Source: Aplysia californica (lineage: Eukaryota; Mollusca; Gastropoda; Aplysiida; Aplysiidae). From it: a stretch of DNA of 64,000 nt. Shown here in pieces: positions 24,901-52,400 of the stretch (positions are counted from its first letter, which is position 1; every line of letters starts with the position of its first letter). The notes below the pieces were generated by a model. The model saw only the letters and a program-made list of their open reading frames with translations. It had not been told where the DNA came from and ran no database searches. The position numbers were made by a program, and so were the translations under genes. The stretch spans positions 152,932 through 216,931 of the forward strand of contig NW_004797297.1 of the NCBI RefSeq assembly GCF_000002075.1, given 5' to 3'.

Positions 24901-27297
24901 GTCCTGTACCTAGCATGATCCAGAGCTGCTAAGTGGCCGTTGTGAGTCCAGGGAAACTTGGGTGGGTGAAGAACTAAGTCACTTGCAAAGGCAGGCTGTG
25001 CCAGGGCAGTGGCCACCACAGTGCCACCTCCTACAGCTAACGATCCTAAAAGCCAAGCCTGTAAAAAGAACAATAGAATAGTAAGCTCATACTCAAACAC
25101 CCCCAGGCAGTTACAGGTGCAGGAGAAACTATGACTAAATGACCTTCAAAATAGTAAAGTAAGCATTTAGAATCCTCATGAATGCTCTAATGCGTGTAAA
25201 CAGAGAACTGAAAACCCTTTGGTACATCTTAGAATTTCAAAACATAAAAGTACAAGCATTGAAAACTGAACTGAAAATGATGGTCATTTGTCATGTGTTC
25301 AAAATGCTTTCCATTAAGAAGAAAGTACTCACCACTTTCTTTCCATTTTTGCCACGCAGGGACACAAGAGTAGCCTGTAAAGAAAACAAAAACAAAAACA
25401 ATATAAATCAGGCCAACATAAACACAAAATGACAAAATAGTAGCCATTTACAGAAATTGATCCTATTTCCTTTGTATGGTGACATGACTAAAATGACAGC
25501 CTAGGCAGACATGGTCAAAATGGCCCCGACCAAAGAAAAAGTCAGTATGAGACTTATTTCAAGTTTTAATTCAGTTTATATTATAATATAATAATACTGA
25601 AGTTAAACACGGCTGTGCATATATTTACTGTATCAACTGCACTTTTTAGAATTGTGATTGATTATTGAATTGCAACGAGGCCGACCAAAGACAAGGAAAC
25701 AGGCATTGGATGGACAAATGGCTCATATTTAGGAGATTTAAACTTTGCATTAAATGACATCCGCCTGTTAAACACCCCAGTACATGAAATGCAATTAAAA
25801 ACAAATTATCAAGAGCTGCAAAGAAAAGTTGGGTCTAGCCATCATTAAGTATGGCTCGCTCTTCAATTTATAAATTGGTCAATAAAAGATCAGTAACATT
25901 AACCATAGCATCTAGATCTAAATCTAAATCTTAATGATTGGCCTACAATTAAATCTATAGATCTATCAAGACATTGCATCATTGCATTATTAGGCTATAT
26001 ATATATTGCACCGGATCCTTTCTTTTACTAATCTAGATCTAGATCTAGACCTAGAAAATGAACCATCTGATCAAAATGAGACATCGTTGTCAGCTGTCCA
26101 CTGACCTAACTTAGTCTAGTCTAACAGTTAGTAGAAGTATTATAACTCTCTAGATTCTAGATGATCTATATTAGGCCTATTAAGTGTCTACGTACACGGT
26201 AACCGCCATCCGGGCACGTAGTCTCAGTGTCAAGTACATTATACACGGTAACCGGGCATGTAGCCTCAATATCTAAGTACGCGGTAACCGCCAACCGGAT
26301 ACGTAGTTTCAGTGTCACGTACACGGTAACCGGGCAGTTCAGAACTCAAGTTCAGTTTTTGTCATCTGGTGCTGCCTTCATCCCCACCCCTCCCCCGACT
26401 GTACCTTTAAAAAAAATCAATAACCCCCTATTCTGGAGCCCTATACTTTGCAGCGCAGAGACTTTAAATGAACTTTGGTGACCCCAACAGGTACTGCGCG
26501 CAGGCACAGGTTCACTGACCGGTCACGATGGCGAGCCCGACAAGACACTTGTACAACTCTTTTTTTTTTTCAGCAAGTGACAGCACAGGACAAACATTGA
26601 TTATTTTCATTCCGGTTACCGTGTACAAAGATACTGAGACTAGGTGCCCAGTTACCGTGTACGTAGATACTGAGACTAGGTGCCCGGTTACCTTGTATGT
26701 AGACACTCCGTTTGGACAAAAGAAAATGTGGCGCTCTGGAAATTGCCTTCCTGTTCCATTGGCAGCCATTTTCAAACTGATAATTTTGCGATGTAAACAT
26801 GAAGATTGTGTGTTTCTTTAATTATTTTTGCCAGGGAAGCCCCAGTCACTCCCCCCCCTAGTAGCCCCCCTGAAAATGAAAACCCCCCCCGTTATGGCTA
26901 GTGCGCATTAATACACATGTAAACACAGTGGGTCCGCCAAAGTTCAATCCGGCCAAAATAAATTTTAATACAAAAAAGGCAGAAAAATATTAGAATCTAG
27001 CCTAGATCTAGATCTAGATCTACTGGCGAATGCGGTAGGGTCCACGGCCTCTTTGAACATTAGCAGACGGCCACCTCTATTCTCACCCCGAGTGAGAATA
27101 GCGCAGGCGAGTCTTTTGGCTATTCTCACCCGGTGTGCGTTCACCGTTATAGCCTAGATCTAGGCCAACCAATTTTGCGCTCACCCTGAACCACAGAATT
27201 CTACACTGTGATAACAGAAAAATTGCAGAATTCTGCGCCGTGAACAAACGTTCCATTACTACTGTTAACATAAAAGCGTACAATTTTGTCTGTGGGC

Positions 27298-27355
<58 letters not shown>

Positions 27356-28167
27356 TAGCGCGAGAACTTCCGGGCAAAACAAAATGGCGACCCGCGTAGT
27401 TCGGCTCGATTCGAAAAGTGAAATAGCCATAGCATCTTTGTAGACAATCAAATTAACTAATTTTGTGCTTTAAACGTAATTTTTTCTTTGCTTTTATCCA
27501 TTTGATCATCCACACCGACAGAAAGTATTCAGAAATTAGGAAAAACAGGTCTTGTTTCACACCGGGTGAGAATAGCCAACGGTGGCAAGTCTCACCTGGG
27601 GTGAGGATAGCCACTTCCTTAGCAGACCACTTGCGACAGTTTTTAGTGAAAAAAAAGTATTCCCGAGGTCTGCTAATCTTCAATTTTACCGGGTTCACTT
27701 TAGTAGGCTTTAGGTTCTAAAGGCTAAAGGCCTACAAAATTGATTTTGTCCTTAGCCTTAGCAATCACTTGTTTCTTATGTAAACAAACGGGAACGCAAT
27801 TTCCAAAGAGCCCCCAAAAGGTTGGGGCATTTATCATTCCAATCTACAGCCATTACCACAGGAGAAATATTCATCGTACTCACTCAAATCTAGATTCGAA
27901 AACTCGACCCTATCATGATAATAGGCCTGTCGAATGTAAACTTCAATCCAACCCCCATTTCCGAGGGCCCAAGGACACAGAAAACAAACGAGGTTAAATG
28001 TCATTAAATGAATACTGCGCCTGCGGTTTAGTACACAGAAGTTACGTTAGAAACCAGCAAACTTGTCAGGGAAATTCTGCAATGATTTAACATACCTTCT
28101 GGTTTACAAAAGCCGGTTTCGCTCGTAAAAGTGCCTGTTTCGTGGTGCGACCAGCGAAGGCTGCCAT
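18966..28167 (-). CDS. CYC1: cytochrome c1, heme protein of mitochondrial complex III
   Basis: Heme subunit that passes electrons from the Rieske protein to cytochrome c in the inner membrane. Eight coding exons (minus strand): 28096-28167, 25333-25374, 24910-25058, 24015-24141, 22710-22880, 21697-21844, 19965-20065 and 18966-19076. All have GT-AG borders and the phases agree, giving 306 residues (human 325). Residues 1-63 form a bipartite import presequence; [12 protein letters not shown] from residue 64 is the expected mature start. The c-type heme motif CAACH lies at 100-104, the axial methionine is probably Met223 in [10 protein letters not shown], and the PGKL...[29 protein letters not shown] core is complete. 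A C-terminal membrane helix (about 271-286) precedes [14 protein letters not shown]. The start is set by the exon 1 Met in a TISU-like context. The gene is intact and convergent with DDO, divergent from TTLL9. Confidence 0.96.
20921..21620. mobile_element. piggyBac-like 700-bp deletion derivative in CYC1 intron 6
   Basis: The termini are a perfect 19-bp inverted repeat, TTAACACATTACACCCTAA and its complement, each beginning or ending with TTAA as expected for a TTAA target duplication. Plus-strand residues near 21,263-21,320 ([15 protein letters not shown] after an acidic stretch) look like a piggyBac transposase N-terminus, interrupted by stops. No catalytic domain is present, so it is non-autonomous. 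The interior is richer in CpG than the intron around it. Confidence 0.65.
22306..22365 (-). mobile_element. pogo/Tigger-like end fragment
   Basis: It reads AACTGTCTAGGATGGCCATC and GGAGAATATGGCTGTCTTGC, a degenerate form of the GGCCACC...GGTGGCCGTCTT inner repeat of the family. Confidence 0.4.
22430..22605 (-). mobile_element. tRNA-headed SINE, 5' part, reverse orientation
   Basis: On the minus strand it starts GGGGAGCTCTCATGGTCTAG, then AGGTACC...CTCATTCAATACTCCCAGG, followed by the GCAAAAAATTTTCTTCTC body, matching the head of the 49,231 copy. The 3' body is missing or decayed. Confidence 0.6.
24603..24859. mobile_element. 257-bp TA-flanked MITE, pogo/Tigger-like
   Basis: The left end CAGTTAAACTGCTCTAAG and the right end GGTGGTCATCTTCACCATG...TTTGGCTG are inverted at their tips and flanked by TA. 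The inner GACAACCTGTCTAAGATGACC resembles the larger family. Confidence 0.5.
26032..26056. repeat. AGATCTAG tandem tract
   Basis: The palindromic word AGATCTAG repeats here. Similar tracts lie at about 27,003-27,021 and 28,810-28,830. Confidence 0.7.
26188..26712. repeat. inverted array of a ~37-bp GGTAACC unit
   Basis: The left arm (26,188-26,335) has four units built on GTACACGGTAACCGGGCACG followed by TAGTCTCAGTGTC. The right arm (26,611-26,712) has three units of the complement, GGTTACCGTGTACGTAGATA with CTGAGACTAGGTGCC. About 270 bp of non-repeat DNA lies between the arms. It lies in CYC1 intron 1. Confidence 0.75.
27061..27628. mobile_element. 568-bp element with ~75-bp imperfect inverted ends
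   Basis: The left arm (27,061-27,136) AGCAGACGGCCACC...GGCTATTCTCACCCGGTGTG is the complement of the right arm (27,558-27,628) CACACCGGGTGAGAATAGCC...CTTAGCAGACCAC, with mismatches. The left arm also holds its own hairpin, CTATTCTCACCCCGAGTGAG plus AATAG. A (GA)n tract at 27,301-27,351 sits inside. It probably is an old MITE in CYC1 intron 1. Confidence 0.6.
27301..27351. repeat. (GA)n microsatellite
   Basis: About 25 uninterrupted GA units. Confidence 0.95.
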
Positions 28168-28171
28168 CTTG
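28160..28171 (-). promoter_or_regulatory. TISU / YY1-like element over the CYC1 start codon
   Basis: Minus-strand CAAGATGGCAGC matches the published TISU consensus SAASATGGCGGC at 11 of 12 positions, with its ATG being the CYC1 start. TISU joins a YY1 site with a start codon in mRNAs with very short leaders, often for mitochondrial proteins. Confidence 0.65.
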
Positions 28172-28262
28172 GTTTTAACCTCAGTCCTAAAGAAAAAGTA
28201 GCACGTACTGTCATACAGTGAACTCTCTAACATTGACTTAGGTAAGGAATTACAAAATGTAA

Positions 28263-28273
28263 TGCGCATGCCC
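28263..28273. promoter_or_regulatory. NRF-1-like site upstream of CYC1
   Basis: TGCGCATGCCC is close to the near-palindromic NRF-1 motif YGCGCAYGCGC and lies about 95 bp upstream of the CYC1 ATG. NRF-1 is a known activator of respiratory-chain genes; binding here is an inference. Confidence 0.5.
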
Positions 28274-29481
28274 ACTGGGAATGTCTGAAGCTCTTTTATT
28301 GCTAAAAATTAATATGAAGCTGAGGCAGAATTTGTTTTCTACAATGCAAGAGCTATCAAATGTTGTCAATGACGCTATGTCTTGCTTTCAAGACACACTA
28401 AATATTGAACACACGTTGAGTTTCTTTTTAATGAAAGACTTGTGAGAACTGGCTGATTATGGTTCAAAAGCATGGCATCAGGACGTGGAAAGGTACAATA
28501 TCTAAATCATATCTATGGTTTCCAAAAATCTTGAAAAGTCCCTTGCGTACACTTTCAGCCTATCAAACATTAAATAATAAAACAATACAATACAATGACA
28601 AGGCCTATGACTTTCTTGACTGGGACTTAAAATTGATTTTGCTAGGCCTTTCTATATATATATAACTTTGGTGGCGCCGACCTTTGCGTTACTTTTTAAA
28701 TGAAACCACACACTCTTCATCCTTCAAAATTTAAGTGAAGGTAGCATTCAATCTAAGATATGCAGACAACACGACATGAGTAATAAAATAGCAGAAGATG
28801 AAGAGCACCTAGATCTAGATATAGATCTAGGCTACAGGATCTATTAACTCTTTTCTTACCAGGCCAAAATCCACCACTGGCCCAGGCGCTTTTCCCTGAC
28901 CTATTTTTACACCCCTACCCCTCCAAAGGAAAATGTCAAAACATTCAACTAAACAAACACCCACGAACCATATTATATGGCCCATTAAACTGAAGGTTAA
29001 AAAATAATCTATCAGACAGTGGTACAATATTGAAGATTTATTCCAATTATATTAGTTTGGGGTTTCTAAAAGTCATTATGCAATTTCAAAGGTGTCATAT
29101 GAAATCAACAATTTCCAGCTTTGAAAGGTCATACTAAAAAAGTACTACAACAACATATCATTCAAACTTCCCAAGTAGATCTAGACTCAAGTACTGCAAA
29201 GAAATGCTGAAAGTTATGTATGTGTACCTATTACAGAAATGAAAATATGAGACATATTATATACTGAAGTGAGGGGAGCACTTTCCTTTTCATTTTTACG
29301 TTTCGAAGGGGACAGAAAAAAGCGCTGAAATGACTAAAAATAATCTGTCAGTGCTAGATCTATATTTTCTTTGATATCAGCTAACAGGAAGTCTATTCTA
29401 TTATTTCAAAAAAATGGATCGGCCAAGAATTTCGTGCCTTATTTATTAGGGCCTACTGGATTGGAATAGATGCAAGCCCCT
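28274..29481. other. intergenic between divergent CYC1 and TTLL9, nothing coding recognised
   Basis: AT-rich, with an AGATCTAG tract at about 28,810-28,830. No exon recognised. Confidence 0.5.
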
Positions 29482-29546
29482 CGAGCTGTATTTTGCGGCT
29501 CTCGGCCCAGCGAGGCCACGTCCGTGAGCCGGCAAAATGCAGCTCG
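29482..29546. repeat. GC-rich hairpin
   Basis: CGAGCTGTATTTTGCGGCTC pairs with GAGCCGGCAAAATGCAGCTC about 23 bases later, with few mismatches. It is markedly more GC-rich than its surroundings. Confidence 0.65.
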
Positions 29547-29589
29547 CGGTAGGTAAAGTGTTATATGTCATCGTACAAGAGAGTGACAA

Positions 29590-30275
29590 CATTGGCCGAA
29601 GCCTAAACATCAAGAAAACTGAAACATAATGGTGATAAGCAAAAAAACTCCAACCCCAACCTGTATCTAAATCAATATGGTACCACCCTCAAGCAAGTAC
29701 AACATTTTAAATATTTGGGGGCCACTACATCAGCAGATGAGAGGTGTCACACCGAAATTAAAAGCTGCATTTGCCAAGAAAAAGCAACCTTCCATTAAAT
29801 GAAATGGAAACAAGAAAAAGAGTACTGAAAAGTTACATAAGAGTCAATCTTATTATAGGCCTACGGATGTGAAGCTCGGACAATCGATAGACAGCTGGAA
29901 AGAGCAATTGAGATGACAGAATTGTGGTTCATAAGACGCATGCTGTGTATCCCATGGACTGCTAGAAAAACAAATGAAGAAGTCTTGGTTGAAGCAAATT
30001 GTAAATGACAGCTTATGATGATTATATACGAAAGCAACTGGCAAGGTTAATTCATTGGACACACAATGCGGAAAGAAGCATTGGAGAATTTTGTAACAAC
30101 AGGCAAGTTTGAAAAATTACTGGACATGTTGACAACATGGCTGGGAACAGCAAGAAAGACAGACACCAGCGCTGCAACGCAAGACAGTGTTAAAGGTCCA
30201 TGATAGCCCACGTCAGTCAGCAAGGCACTGGATGATGATGAGTGTTCAATATTCCTAAAAACATGACGGAGCCGG
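29590..30275 (+). mobile_element. LINE fragment, C-terminal reverse transcriptase region
   Basis: Broken frames give, in order, NIKKTET, MVISKKTPTPTC, LNQYGTTLKQVQHFKYLGAT, METRKRVLKSYI, RAIEMTELWFIRRMLCIPWT and ARKTNEEVLVEAN. This is the segment after the RT catalytic core (thumb, WxxRRML...TNEEVL) of CR1/L2/RTE-like LINEs; the clade is undetermined. Multiple frame changes and stops show a dead copy. Confidence 0.75.
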
Positions 30276-32122
30276 CTTTTCATGATTTTGAGCCAAGAAT
30301 ATTATTATGTATTTATTGTAGGTTTCGATCACTATTGGTACATTTGCTTTCCAATTTCACTTTCTAAAAGTGTTAAGTGTCTGGGCTGGTTTTCAGTAAA
30401 GGTTCAAAGTTGTATAGATAGAAACAAACAGTATCAACAGTGGCTGAGTGGTCACACTGGTTAGTGGACTCAGGTTCACAAAAATATAAAACAAATGTTG
30501 GTGAAGCAGTATTTTGGTGGTTGTTCTTATGTCCTTGAACAATACATAATAACCTTGCTCAAAAACTGTAGGGTGCTGCATTATAGAAATCAATGATCAT
30601 GTGGCTTGCCTATCTGTGACTAGGCTGTGATTGGGTATAATTATTTTTACATTTATAATATATTAACATATTTGTGTATGCAATTGTAAAACAAATTTCC
30701 CAAGGGGGTCAATGAAATTGAATTTATTGTTTTAAAGTTTTATTCAGTTGATACATTTCAAAAAGATGTAGTGACAGCAAGATATGTTGTCGCTTATAAT
30801 TAAGTGGCGACTTAGAGACGTACTGAAGCAATTCATGATGGTCTAATTAGGTCAAGCTGTGTGCTTTGGGGCTGCAACACCTAAAATCTTTCTCGGCTAT
30901 TGCAAACCCTAGCAGAACCCATATTTTCTGTGGGACATCATGTCTCATTTAGGATTTGAAATTGATTATAAAAAAAGGAATACTATTTGGTTGCTATGGA
31001 AACGGTTACCTTGGATTTTGCTTACATATTTTAATCCTTTTATTAACATATTTATTAATTATTACACTTTTAATTTATTTGGCATGTAGGCCTACATAGA
31101 AAAAATCATCTAGAAGAATTTTTCGTATATATATGCTTTAGCTTTCTTTTTTTGGCCCTGAAAACTCGACTTTACGCATAACTGTGTAAAAAAAGCAAAA
31201 AATCAGGTTCTCTGGGGCTATTTATTAAAACCTACCTTGCAATTAAAAATTCTTTTATACAGTTTTTAGAACTAAGTGTTGTCAACCTCTTGTGAAAGTT
31301 ACATTAAAATCGAACTAGAAACAGAGCAGAAAAATGGGATAATGTGTGGGGGAAATAGCATTTTGAGAAAACAAATATACAGCTTTAAAGGTAAAAGACC
31401 AAAATAGTTTTCTTTCCCGTAAAAACCTTCAAAACATATTTCAAACTAAAACATAGCAACTACTTTTTAACATTGACCCAGTAGAATGGAATGGGGAAGT
31501 TCCCTACTAAAACTGAAGCTTATATAGGTGGTGCAAAACATGCTTTTTGAGACAAAAAGCTGCAATCGTTTTCTAAAAATAGTCTCTCTCTTCTGCTCTA
31601 AAATCCCTTGAAACAACTCTTTAGGGTACAAAAAAGCTTGCATATGTTTTTGGACATTGTTCGGGAAATGTCCAGGAAATAATTTGTGAAAACTTCAGTT
31701 TTCTTAACCCACTTTAAAGCATGCAGGTAACTCGTTACATACTAATTCGCATGAGATACAAGACCAATTATTAAGTGGCATGGTGTTGATTTCCTCCCAT
31801 TGGGTAACTTCACTGGATAGAAATTCCCTGTCTTGATGACAGTCATGGTTCCTTTAAAGTGGAGGCCACAAAACTTTTATCAAAGTGGGCCAGATAACTG
31901 AAAGAATGCGGAAAGCGGGCCAGATAATGATTTTGTTCGATACAATACACTGAAATGTTAAATGAAAGATTTGTCACATGGGCATGTTGTATAGACCTAC
32001 ATGTATTTGTAGAGTGAGGACTACACAAACGATGCAGCCCTCATAGTCAGGGCTATTTGATCCCTGGACAAAGAGGTACTATTTATAATCTCTTTGTCCC
32101 TGAATCAGTTGTCCTTGATGAT
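30276..32122. other. intergenic upstream of TTLL9
   Basis: AT-rich; no coding exon recognised. It may hold the untranslated first exon of TTLL9, since an RFX-like site lies at 30,990. Confidence 0.4.
30990..31003. promoter_or_regulatory. X-box-like RFX site
   Basis: GTTGCTATGGAAAC differs at two positions from the palindromic X-box GTTGCCATGGCAAC. RFX factors drive ciliary genes and TTLL9 is a ciliary polyglutamylase, so the site is a candidate promoter element. It lies 2.7 kb before the first coding exon, which is far unless an untranslated exon lies nearby. Confidence 0.4.
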
Positions 32123-33053
32123 CAGGGTTGGTGATTTTTTTGATTTTTTAAATAAAAATTAAAAAAATCGATTTTTTAAATTTAAATCAAGATTTTTAAA
32201 AATTTAAATCAGATTTTTTGGATTTTTTAATTTTTTTTTAAAATGTCGACATAGTTTGGGATTTTTGGTTGCTAAAAGTATGTTCTTTTAGTGCAAAATG
32301 CATTGTCTTTATTTTAACTAATGATTAATTTAAGCAACCGCAAAAGAAAGCCTTAATCTGCTATATATCAGTGAATTATGGCTACAGACAAAAAATGAAG
32401 AAAATGTCAGTCTAAAAGGAAGGGGGGGGGGGGGGGGGTAATTATGCATAGATAAACTTGCATTTTATTACAGTGTGTGTGTGTGTGTGTGCGCACGCTT
32501 GTGTTTGTCTAAAAAGAAAAAGAAAATGTTAATTTCAATAATGAAAAAAAAAGTAAATTGTATATAATACTGTATTATTTTACAGACTTTTAAGCATGAT
32601 TATATTAGTCTACTAAACCTTATATCTGTTTAATAAAACCAAGGAAAGGAATTCTGAATGTTCAAATATGTAAAAACTGAATACATTTTTAAAAAAGTGA
32701 TTTAAATCACTGATTTTTATTTTAAAAATCAAGTTGATTAAAATATATTAAAAAATCAACTGATTTAAATCAACCCAGCTCTGATTTGAATTATGGAAAA
32801 AAAAGTCAATTGAATACTGTATTATTTTACAGTGAAAGGAGGGAAAGCAGACTTTTAAAACATGATTATATTAGTCAACTTAACCTTATATCTGTTTTAT
32901 GAAACCAAGGAAAGGAATTCTGAATGTTAAAATATGTAAAAACTGAATAAAAACACATTTTTTAAAAAGTGATTTAAATCACTGATTTTTATTTTAAAAA
33001 TCAAGTTGATTTAAATTTAAAAAATCAACCTGATTTAAATCAACCCAACCCTG
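32123..33053. mobile_element. hAT-like AT-rich DNA element with duplicated 3' part
   Basis: It begins CAGGGTTGGTGATTTTTTTG and ends GATTTAAATCAACCCAACCC + TG, an inverted terminal repeat. The flanking octamers TTGATGAT and TTGTTGAC agree at 6 of 8 bases, which suits a hAT 8-bp target duplication. The segment of about 32,540-32,782 is repeated at about 32,790-33,053, each ending in a right terminus (CAACCCAGCTCTG, then CAACCCAACCCTG). A G run at 32,422-32,438 and a GT run at 32,474-32,490 lie inside. No transposase frame is seen. Confidence 0.65.
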
Positions 33054-33723
33054 TTGTTGACAATTAAGGGGTTAATCAGTCTCTCAACAGATCATGATGA
33101 TCGTGATTTGTTAGAGAATTGCATTTAGATTTTGATTTATGTCCATTTATATTATAATGAAATGTTCCTCATTTTGGTGTTCGTGTTTGAGATTAAAAAA
33201 ACCTTCTGATTTGTTTTAAATCTTTACGTCGAATGGATTGAATTCCGACATGTTAGTATCTATTAAGAGGTGTTCAGTGTCTCCTCTATTCTTCAAATTG
33301 GTTTTTGGATCTTTTCTCTTTACTCTTTTTCATGTGTTTAAATACTTGAATAAGAAACTAGATATGTTCATCATAGCATACTGAATGGTTGTTCCGAACA
33401 GGTGTGAGGAGATTGATAGATTTCTGCATTTTGAACTATCATAGATCTAGTAATTGCTATTGCTGTCTTGATGAATTTTAAACGGTGGAATTTTAATATT
33501 TTACTCACTTTTCCTATAGTCACTGGGGCTTCTTCTTTGGGTGCTAAGTAATGTGGAAATGAAATATCTCTTTATTACAATTTTCTGTGGTTGCGATACA
33601 GTATGACTCCAACAATTTTCATTTGGTGTAATGCTTTATGCTTTAGAAGATCATGGATTTTGTCTTAAAATGATTAAACCTATCACGAACAGTGGATCTT
33701 TTTTTTATTTCAGACCCAAAATT

Positions 33724-50207
<16,484 letters not shown>

Positions 50208-50626
50208 TGGTTGAGGAGCACCAGTTGTGTCAATCCATTTCAAGACATTAGGAAAAAAAAACTCAACATGAAATCTTCAGCATTTGTGAAACTGATTCAT
50301 TAAAGTTAAAGACCAGTCATGGTGTTGTAGTTGTACATCTAAAGTGAAACGCAATATTGGAATAGGAAGTGTTTATCGAAGAACAAATACATGTTATTCA
50401 AAACTTTAAAAGGATCTTAGCCATCCTCACCTAAAGGTCCGTTTAGGAATGTGCAAGCGATACTTTCTTGATTAATTCAAGGCCGCACTTGTTATTAAAA
50501 ATGCCCCTCTTTTTTAAAGACAAAAGTTTGTATTTCATAAACCTTCTGTTAAGAGGGTTAATTACGATGGAATCTATGCTTATCAAAAGTATTGAAAATG
50601 AAAAACAGTTTTACATATGTACCGTA
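50208..50626 (+). other. TTLL9 3' untranslated region (proximal)
   Basis: The sequence follows the TTLL9 stop codon. ATTAAA occurs at about 50,300 but no AATAAA precedes the DNA element at 50,627, so the cleavage site is undecided. Confidence 0.45.
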
Positions 50627-51504
50627 CAGTGAAACTCATATTCAATTGACTCAAATCAAACAAAAACTCAGACTTAACAAAAGGAATTGGGTTCCCTGTT
50701 TTTTTCAATTCATGAAATTCAATAAAAATAACTCGGATTCAACGAACACATAAATGAGCAAGCTCGGATTCAACTAAGTCACTTGCAGGGCTACCTCCGC
50801 GGATGTGGCTTCTCTCACTTTTCTCCCGCAACGAACCTTATCTATGGCATCTGCATGGTGAACCATTATTCACTTAGCTTATTGTTCATACCTTATGCGA
50901 TCAATCAGTCTTCTTCCATACCAACACATGCGTTGTTATCACATACGCACATGTCTTACTGTGTGTCAGGGTCGGATGGGCAGCCAGCACACATTTGACT
51001 GTGTGTGCATGTGTCTGGCAGGAGGGGACACAAGCTGTCCAGGCATGGAACATCAGTAGAGATCTATTAATGCGTCACAGTTATTTTTTGCCCTGGCTAC
51101 TGAACAATTTTACAATGATAAGCTAGTCTTGACATAGATCTATGTAATGAATTACATATTAGAATGTGGAATCAAACATTGACGTATGGCTAGGTTTTAC
51201 TCAGCAACATAACTTGTTGGGCAAACATTACATTATAGATGATAGATGACACAGGAGTACAATAGAGGAATCAACCGTTTTACAGTGTGTGCTTGGTAGA
51301 GTTCAATGTATTTTCCTGGAATTTTTCAGTATTTTTTCGGCATAGCATCAAAGAAAAGATTGTGCCTCTCGTTTGAAACAAAACTACTTTTGATTGAGAA
51401 AGTCGAATACATTATTCATTACTGCTAGATGCCTGTATTTATTTACACAAAAACCTCATGTTTGCTGTAAAGAGTAACGACTTCATTGAATCAGAGTTCC
51501 ACTG
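50627..51504. mobile_element. 878-bp TA-flanked element, CAGTGGAACTC ends
   Basis: The left end CAGTGAAACTCATATTCAAT and the right end complement CAGTGGAACTCTGATTCAAT are inverted and flanked by TA. It is a third non-autonomous family with CAGT ends. No coding frame was recognised. Confidence 0.65.
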
Positions 51505-51849
51505 TATATCAGATTGTGTAAGATTTTTTATTAAAGCTGAATTAGGACCATTTCATTCAATAATGTTAATGCTCCTAGAGTGTATTCAAGTAGTACATCC
51601 TTACAATACTCATGAGGTAGACATCCCTCTACCTTTAATGAAAATTACTCTGAACAAAAACTTTGCAAGTTCTTTGACTTGGGTGTTTTAAATTGATTGC
51701 TCTCATTGTTACAGTCTTGATATGGGCCTATATTTTTTGGGTGCATTGATGTATATGTACCACATGCAGTATTATCGTTGAGGTGTCAAGGTTTATAAAA
51801 TAAAAGCAACAATGTAATCTTACTCCTTAGACCGCAGCATGTTAATGTC

Positions 51850-51894
<45 letters not shown>

Positions 51895-52400
51895 TATTTA
51901 TAAAGCACATATAATGTATATCTCTCTACTCAAAAGAAGGCTCTAGACCCACTTTATTATTATTCTGATAGATACATAACTTTCTAAACTTCTTAAGAAG
52001 CATTCAGAACAAGGTGCCATTTTTACAGGCACTTTACCAACATACTATCAAGATCTTTTACCAATAAAGCCAGGTACCCTTTCCCACCTATGTGGCGTTA
52101 TTAAAATAAAAATAAGAGTAAATTGTCTTTACCAAGGATACAATGTTGGAGTGAACAGGGAGGCAGATGGTTTGCCAGTCAGGCAGATAAACACTAGGCT
52201 TCTTATGCCACACATGCTCAGTTGTTCATCCACTATTTAGCAATTAAAGGATAAGGCATATGAAATATATATGCCTTCTGGTTGTTCAAGATACACATTA
52301 CCCCGGTAGTACATGTTTTAGTTGTTGGCTATATAGCCTACTTTTGCCTTGATGTACCAAAGTCCATTAATGACAATATTTTTTTTCTCTCACTTTTCAG
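51505..52400. other. downstream of TTLL9; (TAA)n microsatellite
   Basis: About 14 TAA units lie at 51,852-51,893. Otherwise AT-rich with nothing recognised. Confidence 0.6.

Noticed and set aside
26512-26800. Open frames with repeated TVTGHLVSV-like units
   Set aside because: The peptide repeat is the translation of the DNA repeat array in CYC1 intron 1. Several frames and both strands give similar artefacts.
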